In this document: in pieces, positions 1-7,007 of the stretch
Layout: each line of letters begins with the position of its first letter
How positions within the stretch are numbered: the stretch's first letter is position 1
Source of the DNA: a bacterium
GTDB taxonomy: Bacteria; JALSQH01
Direction of reading: 5' to 3'
Length of the DNA: 9,783 nt
NCBI GenBank assembly: GCA_026985515.1
Contig: JALSQH010000175.1
Location: 1 to 9,783 of the forward strand
The notes under the pieces: model-generated
What the model was told of the DNA's origin: nothing
The model's input: only the letters and a program-made list of their open reading frames with translations
Databases searched by the model: none
Position numbers and translations under genes: made by a program

Positions 1-2
1 AT

Positions 3-3000
3 GTTGTTGAGCATCTGGGTTCTGGGTTGTTGAAGAGCAATGCCATGGCAAACTATGTTGATGTGATCGTAAGAAAATTTCTTGATGGAGATAAATCCAC
101 TGAAATTCAGTACGATAAGGATGGAGACTTTCACTATATAAGCGGATATGAGGCAAAAGCTCTGATTGACAGGCAGTGTCTGGATGTTATGGTTCAGACA
201 ATTTGCTTCAGCATGTATTTGAGCGATGTAAATCATGATGGGAAAATTTTCACCTATGATCCCGCAAATACCAATACATACGTTCACTTCAGAGCCAGCA
301 CAGGTTCAGATGGAACGGAAAGGACAAAGGATGATTACATCTATCTCGAAATATCTTTTGCAAATGTTGGTCTGGATGTTTTAATTGAACCGCCACTAAA
401 TAGTGAGCTTGATCCCTCTGAAAGTTTAAATTACCTTTGTTCGGATCAAATTTCAGGTCATCCTATCTATGGATGTATCCCTGCTGATTCAAATGATCCG
501 AGTAAACCCGCCAATTCAGACGATGTTCCAAGGGTACTTGATTACTATGTAAAAGCGTGGACTATTGCCCAGGTTAATCAGATAAAGGTAAAGGTGGGAA
601 TCCAGCTTCAAAGCGTTTTTTATCCGGATCAGGATGAGAGGTCAAAGATTGGATTCAATCTTGAGGATATTGAAATAGACGGCGACTTTCAGATGATACT
701 TCATGCAGGTCCCTTCTGTGACGATTCGGGTGGGGATACTCTTGGTCATGCTGTTCCCACTGATAATGAAAACGATTGTTATTATAGTAATGGATATAGG
801 TATCCCGATGCCACGCATAATGCCACGACTTTCATGACAGAACTTATTCCATTTATCAATGCAGAACTTAAAGCAACTGCAAAGGATATATGGCAGGATG
901 ATACTCCAGGAACCCCTGGTTATTACTTTGGACCCACAATGTTAATTGATTTGAGTGACATAACGAAAAATCTTGCCCTTTCAAATCCAATTTACCCGAA
1001 TCCTAACAGCATAACAGTTGAATTATCAATGAGAACATCCGATTCTATTCCACATAAAGGGGGGTCAACGGACAGTTATGCAGATTTCTGGACAGATTAT
1101 TATGGTACCCTCACGGTATTTGACCTTGGAATAAGGTCAAAATTCCTTGATGCAGATACTGGCAGTCCCGTACATAGCTGTATGCAGGATAGTGGCAGTC
1201 TGAGTGGTTATGTGGATGGATGGGGATACTGGAGGCCTACCATTCCACCCCAGTATATTGATAACACTTCAGATGATATTACCGGAATTTTAACTTCAAC
1301 AAACCAGAGTGTGCAGTTCAAAAATGGGTATGGAGGTTATACAACATCCAGCAGTGCTATAAGAAATGCTACAAGGGGACTCCTCTGGTATGAGCGAATG
1401 CCTGTATTGCCGGGACCAGGTGATGTAAAAACTTACAGTGATATATACAGTATTGGAATCGCACTGCACCAGAACTTACTGAACAAACTGCTTTATGATC
1501 TGGTTACAAATGGAGTTCTGTGCCTTGATCTTGACGCCAGAAATAGTGGGGGATCAGGTGGTGGAATGGGACTTGACCTCAGCAGTATTCTGAATACCAA
1601 GTTTTTTAAGTACATTTTTCCTGCCCTTGCAGATAGATATCCTGATGCTGATATGAGGGTGCGGGGTTATCCTGCTCTGAAGGACTTCACCAATGGAGGA
1701 CACACACCTGCTCCTTCTGAACTTGGCAATTTACCAGACTGGCAGATGCCATACTTTGTTGTGGGTGGTCCTAAAATAAGAACGCAGAACTTCGAATTTA
1801 TCCCTGATCTCACACTGGTTATTCCAAATTATCTGCTGCAATTTTATGTTTATGATGATAATGCAGGGGGAATTTTGAGAAGGGCTTTCGGAATCAACAC
1901 AACACTGGTTATTGGTTTGCACATTGATCTTTTGAAAACAAGTGATCCCAGTGTTACACTGCCGAGCGGATTTACTTATAATGGAACTTGGTACCCCATA
2001 GGTTGTGATAGTGATGGCGATACTTCAGACTGCGACGTTCAGGCAGATACCCTGAGAGTTCTGAGAATTGCAGGAATGGTGCATCCATTCGTGAATGCTG
2101 TACTTACTTATGAAGAGATGGATGATTACACAAATGCCAATGCTTTCGAGAATGTAAATTACTATATAAATGGAATTTCTCAGATCATCGGAGTACTGCT
2201 TTCATCAAGGCTTGATCTTGATGTGGATATAGGATTTGATCCAGGCGCTTTTCTTGGAATGCCTCTATCCCTGAATTTTGTAAAAATTGGACCAAGTTTT
2301 GTGGCTGACAATGGAACCACCAATCTTACCGATGGTGATGGAAATGGTTATGGTGATTATCTTGAAATAGGGATTAAAATTGAAGATTACTTTGGCAATG
2401 ATCCCAATCTTATTGGAAAATATATCCTCAGGTTGCTGGATAAGTTTATGAGTGGTGGTCTGGGTGGTGGATTGAGCCTTGGTGGTGCTCCCGCCTCAGA
2501 AGGAATTCCCGGTGTTTCGTGGAAATATGATCCAACTGCAAAGCCACTGCTTGGTTTCACTGATTTCTTTGATGAACCGGAGGTTGTACCCTCAAAACTT
2601 GGAGTTGTAATCCCTGTAAAATCAGACTTCCCTGAATCTTACGAAATAAGCTACAAATTGGATGAAGGATTGTGGACTCCCTTTTTCAGGCCAGATAGTG
2701 AGTTGAAGTTCTACAATCTCCCTGAAGGATGGCACAGGCTTGAGATCTCATTCATGGGACCAGGAGCAAAAGATCTTATCAGAAATAACATAACCTATAA
2801 GTTCCTTGCTGATTATACCCCTCCGTCAATAAATAAGATTGATGTCAGAAATGGTCATAATGAGGTTGAGGTTTCAGTAAGAGCAACAGATAATTTCACT
2901 CCTTCTGAAGCACTGAAGGTTCAATATAAAGTGGACAGTGGTGAGTGGAGAGATGGAGACATACCTGAATTCAGGTTCTCTTTGAGGAAGGAAGGGGTAC

Positions 3001-3173
3001 ATGTTCTTAAGCTCAAAGTCACTGATAGTGAAGGAAATGTGGCTTACGCTGTGAAGAGATTTGTATACAGTTCTTCTTTTGGATGTACCCAGTCTGGATC
3101 TTCTGCTGATTATCTTGTAATTCTCCTTATTCCTCTTATTCTGGTAGTGGTGAGAAGGGGTGTCAGGACTTAG
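3..3173 (+). CDS. Large secreted/surface protein with Cys-containing C-terminal anchor signal (5' partial)
   Basis: The reading frame is open to the left edge, so the true start and any signal peptide are missing; a TTG at 27 and an ATG at 45 are probably internal. At least 1056 residues are present. Visible features are scattered Cys pairs, an Asp-rich Ca-loop-like DVNHDGKIFTYD (about 223-258), another at NLTDGDGNGYGD (about 2321-2356), and Gly-rich linkers near 1545-1575 and 2448-2495. Two tandem beta-sandwich-like repeats follow (about 2640-2765 and 2850-3065). The C-terminus is GCTQSGSSADY, then a hydrophobic stretch LVILLIPLILVVV, then RRGVRT, which resembles MYXO-CTERM-type Cys sorting tails (3081-3170). 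The central part (about 1440-2440), with its amphipathic 'HQNLLNKLLYDLV' segment and alternating beta strands, is vaguely reminiscent of BPI/TULIP-like lipid-binding proteins; that is a weak inference. The gene overlaps the downstream lipoprotein gene by 14 nt, suggesting co-expression. I infer an exported, cell-surface protein of unknown function. Confidence 0.88.
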   Translation, partial: VVEHLGSGLLKSNAMANYVDVIVRKFLDGDKSTEIQYDKDGDFHYISGYEAKALIDRQCLDVMVQTICFSMYLSDVNHDGKIFTYDPANTNTYVHFRASTGSDGTERTKDDYIYLEISFANVGLDVLIEPPLNSELDPSESLNYLCSDQISGHPIYGCIPADSNDPSKPANSDDVPRVLDYYVKAWTIAQVNQIKVKVGIQLQSVFYPDQDERSKIGFNLEDIEIDGDFQMILHAGPFCDDSGGDTLGHAVPTDNENDCYYSNGYRYPDATHNATTFMTELIPFINAELKATAKDIWQDDTPGTPGYYFGPTMLIDLSDITKNLALSNPIYPNPNSITVELSMRTSDSIPHKGGSTDSYADFWTDYYGTLTVFDLGIRSKFLDADTGSPVHSCMQDSGSLSGYVDGWGYWRPTIPPQYIDNTSDDITGILTSTNQSVQFKNGYGGYTTSSSAIRNATRGLLWYERMPVLPGPGDVKTYSDIYSIGIALHQNLLNKLLYDLVTNGVLCLDLDARNSGGSGGGMGLDLSSILNTKFFKYIFPALADRYPDADMRVRGYPALKDFTNGGHTPAPSELGNLPDWQMPYFVVGGPKIRTQNFEFIPDLTLVIPNYLLQFYVYDDNAGGILRRAFGINTTLVIGLHIDLLKTSDPSVTLPSGFTYNGTWYPIGCDSDGDTSDCDVQADTLRVLRIAGMVHPFVNAVLTYEEMDDYTNANAFENVNYYINGISQIIGVLLSSRLDLDVDIGFDPGAFLGMPLSLNFVKIGPSFVADNGTTNLTDGDGNGYGDYLEIGIKIEDYFGNDPNLIGKYILRLLDKFMSGGLGGGLSLGGAPASEGIPGVSWKYDPTAKPLLGFTDFFDEPEVVPSKLGVVIPVKSDFPESYEISYKLDEGLWTPFFRPDSELKFYNLPEGWHRLEISFMGPGAKDLIRNNITYKFLADYTPPSINKIDVRNGHNEVEVSVRATDNFTPSEALKVQYKVDSGEWRDGDIPEFRFSLRKEGVHVLKLKVTDSEGNVAYAVKRFVYSSSFGCTQSGSSADYLVILLIPLILVVVRRGVRT
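2640..3065 (+). repeat. Two tandem degenerate beta-sandwich (Ig-like) protein repeats
   Basis: Two consecutive segments of the large surface protein share a pattern. The first reads ISYKLDEGLW, then a gap, then FYNLPEGWHRLEISF. The second reads VQYKVDSGEW, then a gap, then FSLRKEGVHVLKLKVTD. The common scheme is YK[LV]DxGxW, about 10-15 residues, then an aromatic strand and EGxHxLxx. This is typical of Ig-like/Y_Y_Y-type modules of extracellular proteins. They directly precede the anchor tail and so probably form a stalk or spacer. DNA identity between copies is low; the similarity is at protein level. Confidence 0.5.
3084..3170 (+). other. C-terminal Cys/TM/Arg protein-sorting tail
   Basis: The last 29 residues of the large surface protein start with an invariant-looking Cys preceded by Gly (FGC, codon 3084-3086). 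Next comes a short Ser/Gly linker (TQSGSSAD), about 14 hydrophobic residues (YLVILLIPLILVVV) and a basic end (RRGVRT). This tripartite layout is that of MYXO-CTERM and related Cys-containing C-terminal signals, which are thought to be processed by CPBP-family intramembrane proteases and kept on the outer surface. No such protease is encoded in this window. A plain C-terminal membrane anchor is the alternative. Confidence 0.6.
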
Positions 3174-5862
3174 AAATATCTGGAGGATCTCCTTTGTGGG
3201 GATCCTCATTCTTTTTTTAGTTTCCTGTCATGGCAAAAATGAGAAGAAGGAAATTGTTTATCCAGAGATTCTTTCTCTTGATCTCTATCCTATTGAGGGA
3301 AAAGCTCCGCTAAAAGTCAGGTTCAGTGTTACACTGAAGAACCAGAATCTTAAAGGGTATTTCATTGGATGGGATTTCAATGGAGATGGTAATTTTGAAT
3401 CAAAAACCTCTTTGAAGAACACCTCAGAGGAGTGGACGTATAATGAACCCGGAAATTATGTTGTTAAAGTTTCTATTTTAAATGATGAAAACAGGATTCT
3501 CTCAACAAGGGAGGGACTTGTCAGGGTTAAGAAGAATTTGCCACCTGTGATAAATTCCTTTCAGGTATCTCCATCTGCTGGAAGGGTGCCATTGAAAGTA
3601 ATACTTCGCCTTGATGCTGAGGATCCAGATCCTTTACCAGGTGCAGGAGGCATAACAAAAACAGAATTTGATATGGATGGTGATGGAAAACCTGACATCG
3701 CTGTAAATGGATATGAGAAACAGGCTGAGTATATGTATGATGATCCCGGAATTTATCATGTTTTTGCCTATGTGTACGATGATCAGAATGATTTTGCCGC
3801 TGCAGGACCGGTGACAGTGAGTGTTTTTCTTCCTCCCCCGGTAATTGAGAATCCCGAGAAACAGATATGGCATGGAGGTGGTGGCAGCTCCTACTCAGTT
3901 ACATACGCTACAGAGACAAAAGAGTTGTTTGTAGGGGATGGCTATGAGGGTTTAAAGATTTACAGATTTTCATCATCTTACCCTTTTACCATTACATTGA
4001 CTGACAGGGAGCTCTCTTATCTGGATGGTCAGCTCATTCAAGCACTGATTTTACATCACAAAGTTTTTGCACTTTTTGATAATTCTCTTGGTGTTTATTA
4101 TTCTCCTGTTTCTGAGGTTGAAAAGGGTAATTTTGAAAATCTTTTTGCTGGCAATATCCCATTTGTGAAGAAAATCTCATGTTGCGGGAGGGATTTTATA
4201 ATTGGTGAAAATCTTTCTTCATTTTCGCTTATTCTTGCCGAAGTGAATGATAATGGAGTAGGGGATGCTTTTTCATATTCTCTTGAATATTTCATTGAGT
4301 ATTTACAGCACAATGATGCTTCACCTTTCTGCATAACTCCCCAGGCAAGAGATTTCATAGTCAGCGGTGATAGTCTGCTCATCTTAATGGAGAAGTGTCT
4401 GTGGGAGTTACCTCTGAATGATGTAATCACAGGAAAATATTCAGCTGACTCTTTTAAATTTTTTGACCTTTCCCATTTTTACCACAGTTACTGGAAGGGT
4501 TATCTGGAGGGGAATTTTCTCTTTCTTTCACACGATTATGGCGTGGATCTTTTCAAATATTATCCGGGTGTCCTCACTTTCGAGTCAGGAAGCGAGCCAG
4601 GTGTTTCAGTTGGACCTGTGGTTTCTTCATATTTTGGAGTATATTCCAGGAGTACAACCAGTATCGTCCTGTTACAGTCCGGTAACGAAGGATACAATGT
4701 CTTTTACACTTTTTCTCTTACCAGCCATACTTTAAGTAGCAGCGGGTTTCTGAGAGAATACAGTGGGGTAATCAGGGATTTTATCAGGCTGAACAACAGT
4801 TTTTCAATACTTGCAGTTGGAGAAGATGGTCTGATTTTTTCCGATGGCTCTGATTATAAAGACTTCAAAATAAATGATCATCTTAAAGGGTATGGTATTG
4901 GCGTAACATCAGGTAGAAAATTTTTGATAACTACCGCCGGTGTTAACGGTTATGAAGTTGTGGATATTGACAGTTTTACTTCTCCACGGTTTCTCTATCA
5001 TTTTTCTGATTACAGCACAGTTTATGCAGATCTCTACATAGATGGAAACTACGGCTGGCTTGTAACTGAAAGTTCTGGGGTTGCTGTGCTGAATAGAATA
5101 CGGGTGATTTCAGAACCACCCTATATTTTAAAACAAGAAGGATTTGTAATAGCGGATTCCGAAAATGGCGAAGATTACAGTTTCTATCCCATAAATGAGA
5201 CTTATGCAGTCATTCTTTACAGAAGTCCCTCATTGATATATGCCTATATAGTTTCTGGTTCAACCAGAACAGGATGTGCAAGAATTGATGTTGAGACCAA
5301 TAGTGTCACTCTTCTTGACGATACTCTCTTTGTGTCAGATCCTGCAGCTGCAATTTATTACTACAGCTTTCCAGATCTTCTCAGATGTAAAAAGACATGG
5401 GCATATAAAGATCTTTTATTAAATGGTACCCTTATAACACCTCTGGTCATCGATGGAGTAGAATGGAAAGGAGATCATATTCTTCTTATTGGAGGAGGTG
5501 ACAGAAGAGTTTATGGTTTCAATTATGATTCATCAACAAATTCCCTTTTTATGAGAGATGGATATCCCCTTTTTGGTAATTCGGAAGAGTTTTCGAATCA
5601 GATTATCTTCGAGGATATGAAAACACTGGGTCCATATGTTTTTATTGCAATGGGGAATGGTGGTTTTGGAATTATAGATGCCTATAACGCAGGTGTACTT
5701 ACATATGAAGAAGGCCTGATCACCCACAGAATTCTTATTTATCCATCAGATTCAGGATGGGTAAAGCTCATATTAAGAGGTAATCTTTCTTTAATGAATA
5801 ATCCTGATTATCCTGATACCATCAGATTTATTGAAATCCCTGGACTCAAATACTCTCCGTAA
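3160..5862 (+). CDS. PKD-domain lipoprotein with probable beta-propeller
   Basis: The 900-residue product begins MSGLRNIWRISF and continues with a hydrophobic core ending LVSC; Cys23 would be the lipidated residue (lipobox L-V-S-C). Two PKD domains follow. The first spans about residues 36-125 (WDFNGDGNFE at 71, EPGNYVVKV). The second spans about 128-223 (FDMDGDGKPD at 170, DDPGIYHVFAYVYDD); the Asp/Gly loops look Ca-binding. From about 240 to 895 there are repeated strand-turn units (VGDGYEGLKIY, AGVNGYEVVDI, GNGGFGIIDA) suggesting an LVIVD-like or other beta-propeller. It is probably anchored in a cell-envelope membrane and used for binding; no catalytic motif was recognised. GTG at 3160 is the first possible start (in-frame stop at 3151) and gives the two Arg residues of the n-region. 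GTG at 3196 has a better upstream GGAGG but would lose those charges. It is translationally linked to the preceding gene by a 14-nt overlap. Confidence 0.9.
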   Translation: MSGLRNIWRISFVGILILFLVSCHGKNEKKEIVYPEILSLDLYPIEGKAPLKVRFSVTLKNQNLKGYFIGWDFNGDGNFESKTSLKNTSEEWTYNEPGNYVVKVSILNDENRILSTREGLVRVKKNLPPVINSFQVSPSAGRVPLKVILRLDAEDPDPLPGAGGITKTEFDMDGDGKPDIAVNGYEKQAEYMYDDPGIYHVFAYVYDDQNDFAAAGPVTVSVFLPPPVIENPEKQIWHGGGGSSYSVTYATETKELFVGDGYEGLKIYRFSSSYPFTITLTDRELSYLDGQLIQALILHHKVFALFDNSLGVYYSPVSEVEKGNFENLFAGNIPFVKKISCCGRDFIIGENLSSFSLILAEVNDNGVGDAFSYSLEYFIEYLQHNDASPFCITPQARDFIVSGDSLLILMEKCLWELPLNDVITGKYSADSFKFFDLSHFYHSYWKGYLEGNFLFLSHDYGVDLFKYYPGVLTFESGSEPGVSVGPVVSSYFGVYSRSTTSIVLLQSGNEGYNVFYTFSLTSHTLSSSGFLREYSGVIRDFIRLNNSFSILAVGEDGLIFSDGSDYKDFKINDHLKGYGIGVTSGRKFLITTAGVNGYEVVDIDSFTSPRFLYHFSDYSTVYADLYIDGNYGWLVTESSGVAVLNRIRVISEPPYILKQEGFVIADSENGEDYSFYPINETYAVILYRSPSLIYAYIVSGSTRTGCARIDVETNSVTLLDDTLFVSDPAAAIYYYSFPDLLRCKKTWAYKDLLLNGTLITPLVIDGVEWKGDHILLIGGGDRRVYGFNYDSSTNSLFMRDGYPLFGNSEEFSNQIIFEDMKTLGPYVFIAMGNGGFGIIDAYNAGVLTYEEGLITHRILIYPSDSGWVKLILRGNLSLMNNPDYPDTIRFIEIPGLKYSP
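3183..3218 (+). terminator. Intrinsic-terminator-like hairpin inside signal-peptide codons
   Basis: GAGGATCTCC (3183-3192) pairs with GGGGATCCTC (3198-3207) over ten positions with one T-G wobble and a 5-nt loop TTTGT. ATTC and then seven T residues (3212-3218) follow. It lies 10 nt after the stop of the large surface-protein gene, as expected for a rho-independent terminator. It is nevertheless inside the lipoprotein reading frame (residues about 8-20). Ribosomes reading from GTG 3160 could melt it, so it may act as an attenuator and not as a full stop. Confidence 0.65.
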
Positions 5863-6625
5863 TTGGACCGTGAGGTTCTCTTGAGAAATACTGCTTTACA
5901 ATGGGATTTGGAGAAGCGAGAATTTCATCTTTTCTTCCAAATTCTATGAGTTTCCCCCGAAAGATGACCCCTATGTAATCTGCTATGTTTAATGTCGTAT
6001 CTATGGTGTGACTGATAACAACGAATGTTTTACCTGTGCTCGAATTTATTTCTTTTATCAGCTCTTCGATCGACGCTGAAATTACAGGGTCAAGTCCGGA
6101 GGTTGGTTCATCTAAGAGGAGTATCTCGGGATTCAGTGAAAGTATCCTTCCCAGTGCCACTCTTTTTCTCATTCCGCCACTTAATTGATCTGGATAGAGT
6201 TTTTCTGCTCCTCTGAGATGCAGATTATGAATAATCTCTTCCACAGTTTTTTTAATCTCCACTTTGTTCTTTGAAGAGTGAATTTTCAGAGGAAAGGCAA
6301 TATTTTCTTCAACTGTTAACCAGTCAAATAATCCCAGTTCCTGAAACATTATTCCCATGGTTTTTCTTCTTAAATTGATTAATTCTTCATAGGATAGGGA
6401 GGTCAGGTCGGTATCCTTTACATAGATTTTTCCTGAAGTTGGTCTGAGCAATCCCGTCAGTAGTTGAAGCAGTGTAGATTTACCGCTTCCGCTGGGCCCA
6501 ATTATGACCGTTATTTTTCCCTGCGGGATTTGCATATTTATGTCTTTCAGAATAATGGAATTTCCTGCTCTGTAGTTTAAATTTATCGTCTTAATTATTC
6601 CATCCGGACCAGTGATATGAACCAT
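5846..6625 (-). CDS. mlaF: Mla/Mce-type ABC transporter ATP-binding protein
   Basis: The product has about 259 residues, the usual length for MlaF/Ttg2A-type ATPases. All ATPase motifs are intact (numbering from TTG 6628): Walker A GPSGSGKST (44-52), Q-loop Q96 in MFQELGLFDWLTVEENIAFPL-like context, signature LSGGM (149-153), Walker B ILLLDEP (169-175), D-loop GLDP and switch His207. The LRGAEKLYP-DQLSGGMRKRVALGR context and the tail 'NPIVKQYFSREPHGPI' match the MlaF pattern NPxxxQFxxxxxxGP. MlaF powers retrograde or intermembrane phospholipid traffic with MlaE permease and the MCE protein MlaD, neither of which is present here. AGAGG at 6635-6639 serves ATG 6625 (9-nt spacer) or TTG 6628 (6 nt). 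The start lies inside moaE, overlapping it by about 35 nt. It is the last gene of the minus-strand operon. The assignment to the family is strong; the exact substrate is unknown. Confidence 0.88.
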   Translation of the reverse strand: MVHITGPDGIIKTINLNYRAGNSIILKDINMQIPQGKITVIIGPSGSGKSTLLQLLTGLLRPTSGKIYVKDTDLTSLSYEELINLRRKTMGIMFQELGLFDWLTVEENIAFPLKIHSSKNKVEIKKTVEEIIHNLHLRGAEKLYPDQLSGGMRKRVALGRILSLNPEILLLDEPTSGLDPVISASIEELIKEINSSTGKTFVVISHTIDTTLNIADYIGVIFRGKLIEFGRKDEILASPNPIVKQYFSREPHGPITESI

Positions 6626-7007
6626 CAATAAAAACCTCTTTTTTCCATACAGGCAGATCCTTTTTTATTTCTTCAAGAAGAAATCTGTTTGCAGCATATG
6701 CTTCTTCCCTGTGAGCAGAAGATGTGGCAATGACAAGAGTTATCTCTCCGGGATGAAGGTTTTCTCCTATTCTGTGCACCACAGCCACCTTTACCCCAGG
6801 CCACTTCCTGAGAGATTTCTCTACAATCTGTGAAAGAATATTTTCTGCGAATTCCTTTTCAGCTTCGTAAGTCAGGTATTTTACCTTTTTGTCTCCGGTT
6901 CTGTTTCTGACTGTCCCTACGAATAGGACAATGGCTCCTCTGTCTTCCGCAGAAACCTGTCTCAGCAGCTCTTCCACATTAATGGGGTCACTCGTTATCT
7001 TGAGCAT
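6591..7007 (-). CDS. moaE: Molybdopterin synthase catalytic subunit MoaE
   Basis: This 138-residue protein has the normal MoaE length. With thiocarboxylated MoaD it converts cyclic pyranopterin monophosphate (precursor Z) to molybdopterin in the cytoplasm, an obligatory step of Mo/W cofactor synthesis. Diagnostic segments are GAIVLFVGTVRNRTGD (24-39), LTYEAEKEFAE, VHRIGENLHPGE (77-88), the SSAHREEAY motif (96-104) and IKKDLPVWKKE (114-124). In the last, Lys115 and Lys122 align with the E. coli active-site Lys119 and Lys126; His99-Arg100 correspond to the conserved HR. ATG 7007 shares one base with the moaD stop (TAATG) and has a GGAGG ribosome site at ideal spacing. Its 3' end overlaps the ATPase gene. 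Nothing appears broken. Confidence 0.96.
   Translation of the reverse strand: MLKITSDPINVEELLRQVSAEDRGAIVLFVGTVRNRTGDKKVKYLTYEAEKEFAENILSQIVEKSLRKWPGVKVAVVHRIGENLHPGEITLVIATSSAHREEAYAANRFLLEEIKKDLPVWKKEVFIDGSYHWSGWNN
6635..6639 (-). promoter_or_regulatory. Ribosome binding site of the mlaF-like gene, within moaE
   Basis: AGAGG on the minus strand lies inside the moaE coding region, 6 nt before TTG 6628 and 9 nt before ATG 6625. It supports initiation of the ATPase inside moaE rather than at a later codon. It does not by itself decide between the two adjacent starts. Confidence 0.55.

Noticed and set aside
27-47. TTG at 27 (or ATG at 45) as the start of the large surface protein
   Set aside because: The same frame stays open to base 3, there is no Shine-Dalgarno, and the residues after it are not a signal peptide; the gene most likely starts before the window.
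4463-4735. Plus-strand open frame of 90 codons within the lipoprotein gene
   Set aside because: Its hydrophobic look comes from reading propeller codons out of frame; no ribosome site or recognised domain.
5795-5820. AT-rich dyad (ATAATC/GATTAT) near the convergent junction
   Set aside because: Weak stem with a near-zero loop and no T-run; better explained by the Asn-Pro-Asp-Tyr-Pro-Asp codons.
5870-5890. TTCTC-TT-GAGAA inverted repeat after the lipoprotein stop as a terminator
   Set aside because: The stem is only 5 bp, the loop is too small and no T-tract follows on either strand.
5846-6625. Molybdate or tungstate transporter ATPase (ModC/TupC), suggested by the moa neighbours
   Set aside because: The LSGGMRKRVALGR context and the NPxxxQFxxxxxxGP tail fit MlaF, and ModC's C-terminal molybdate-binding extension is absent.
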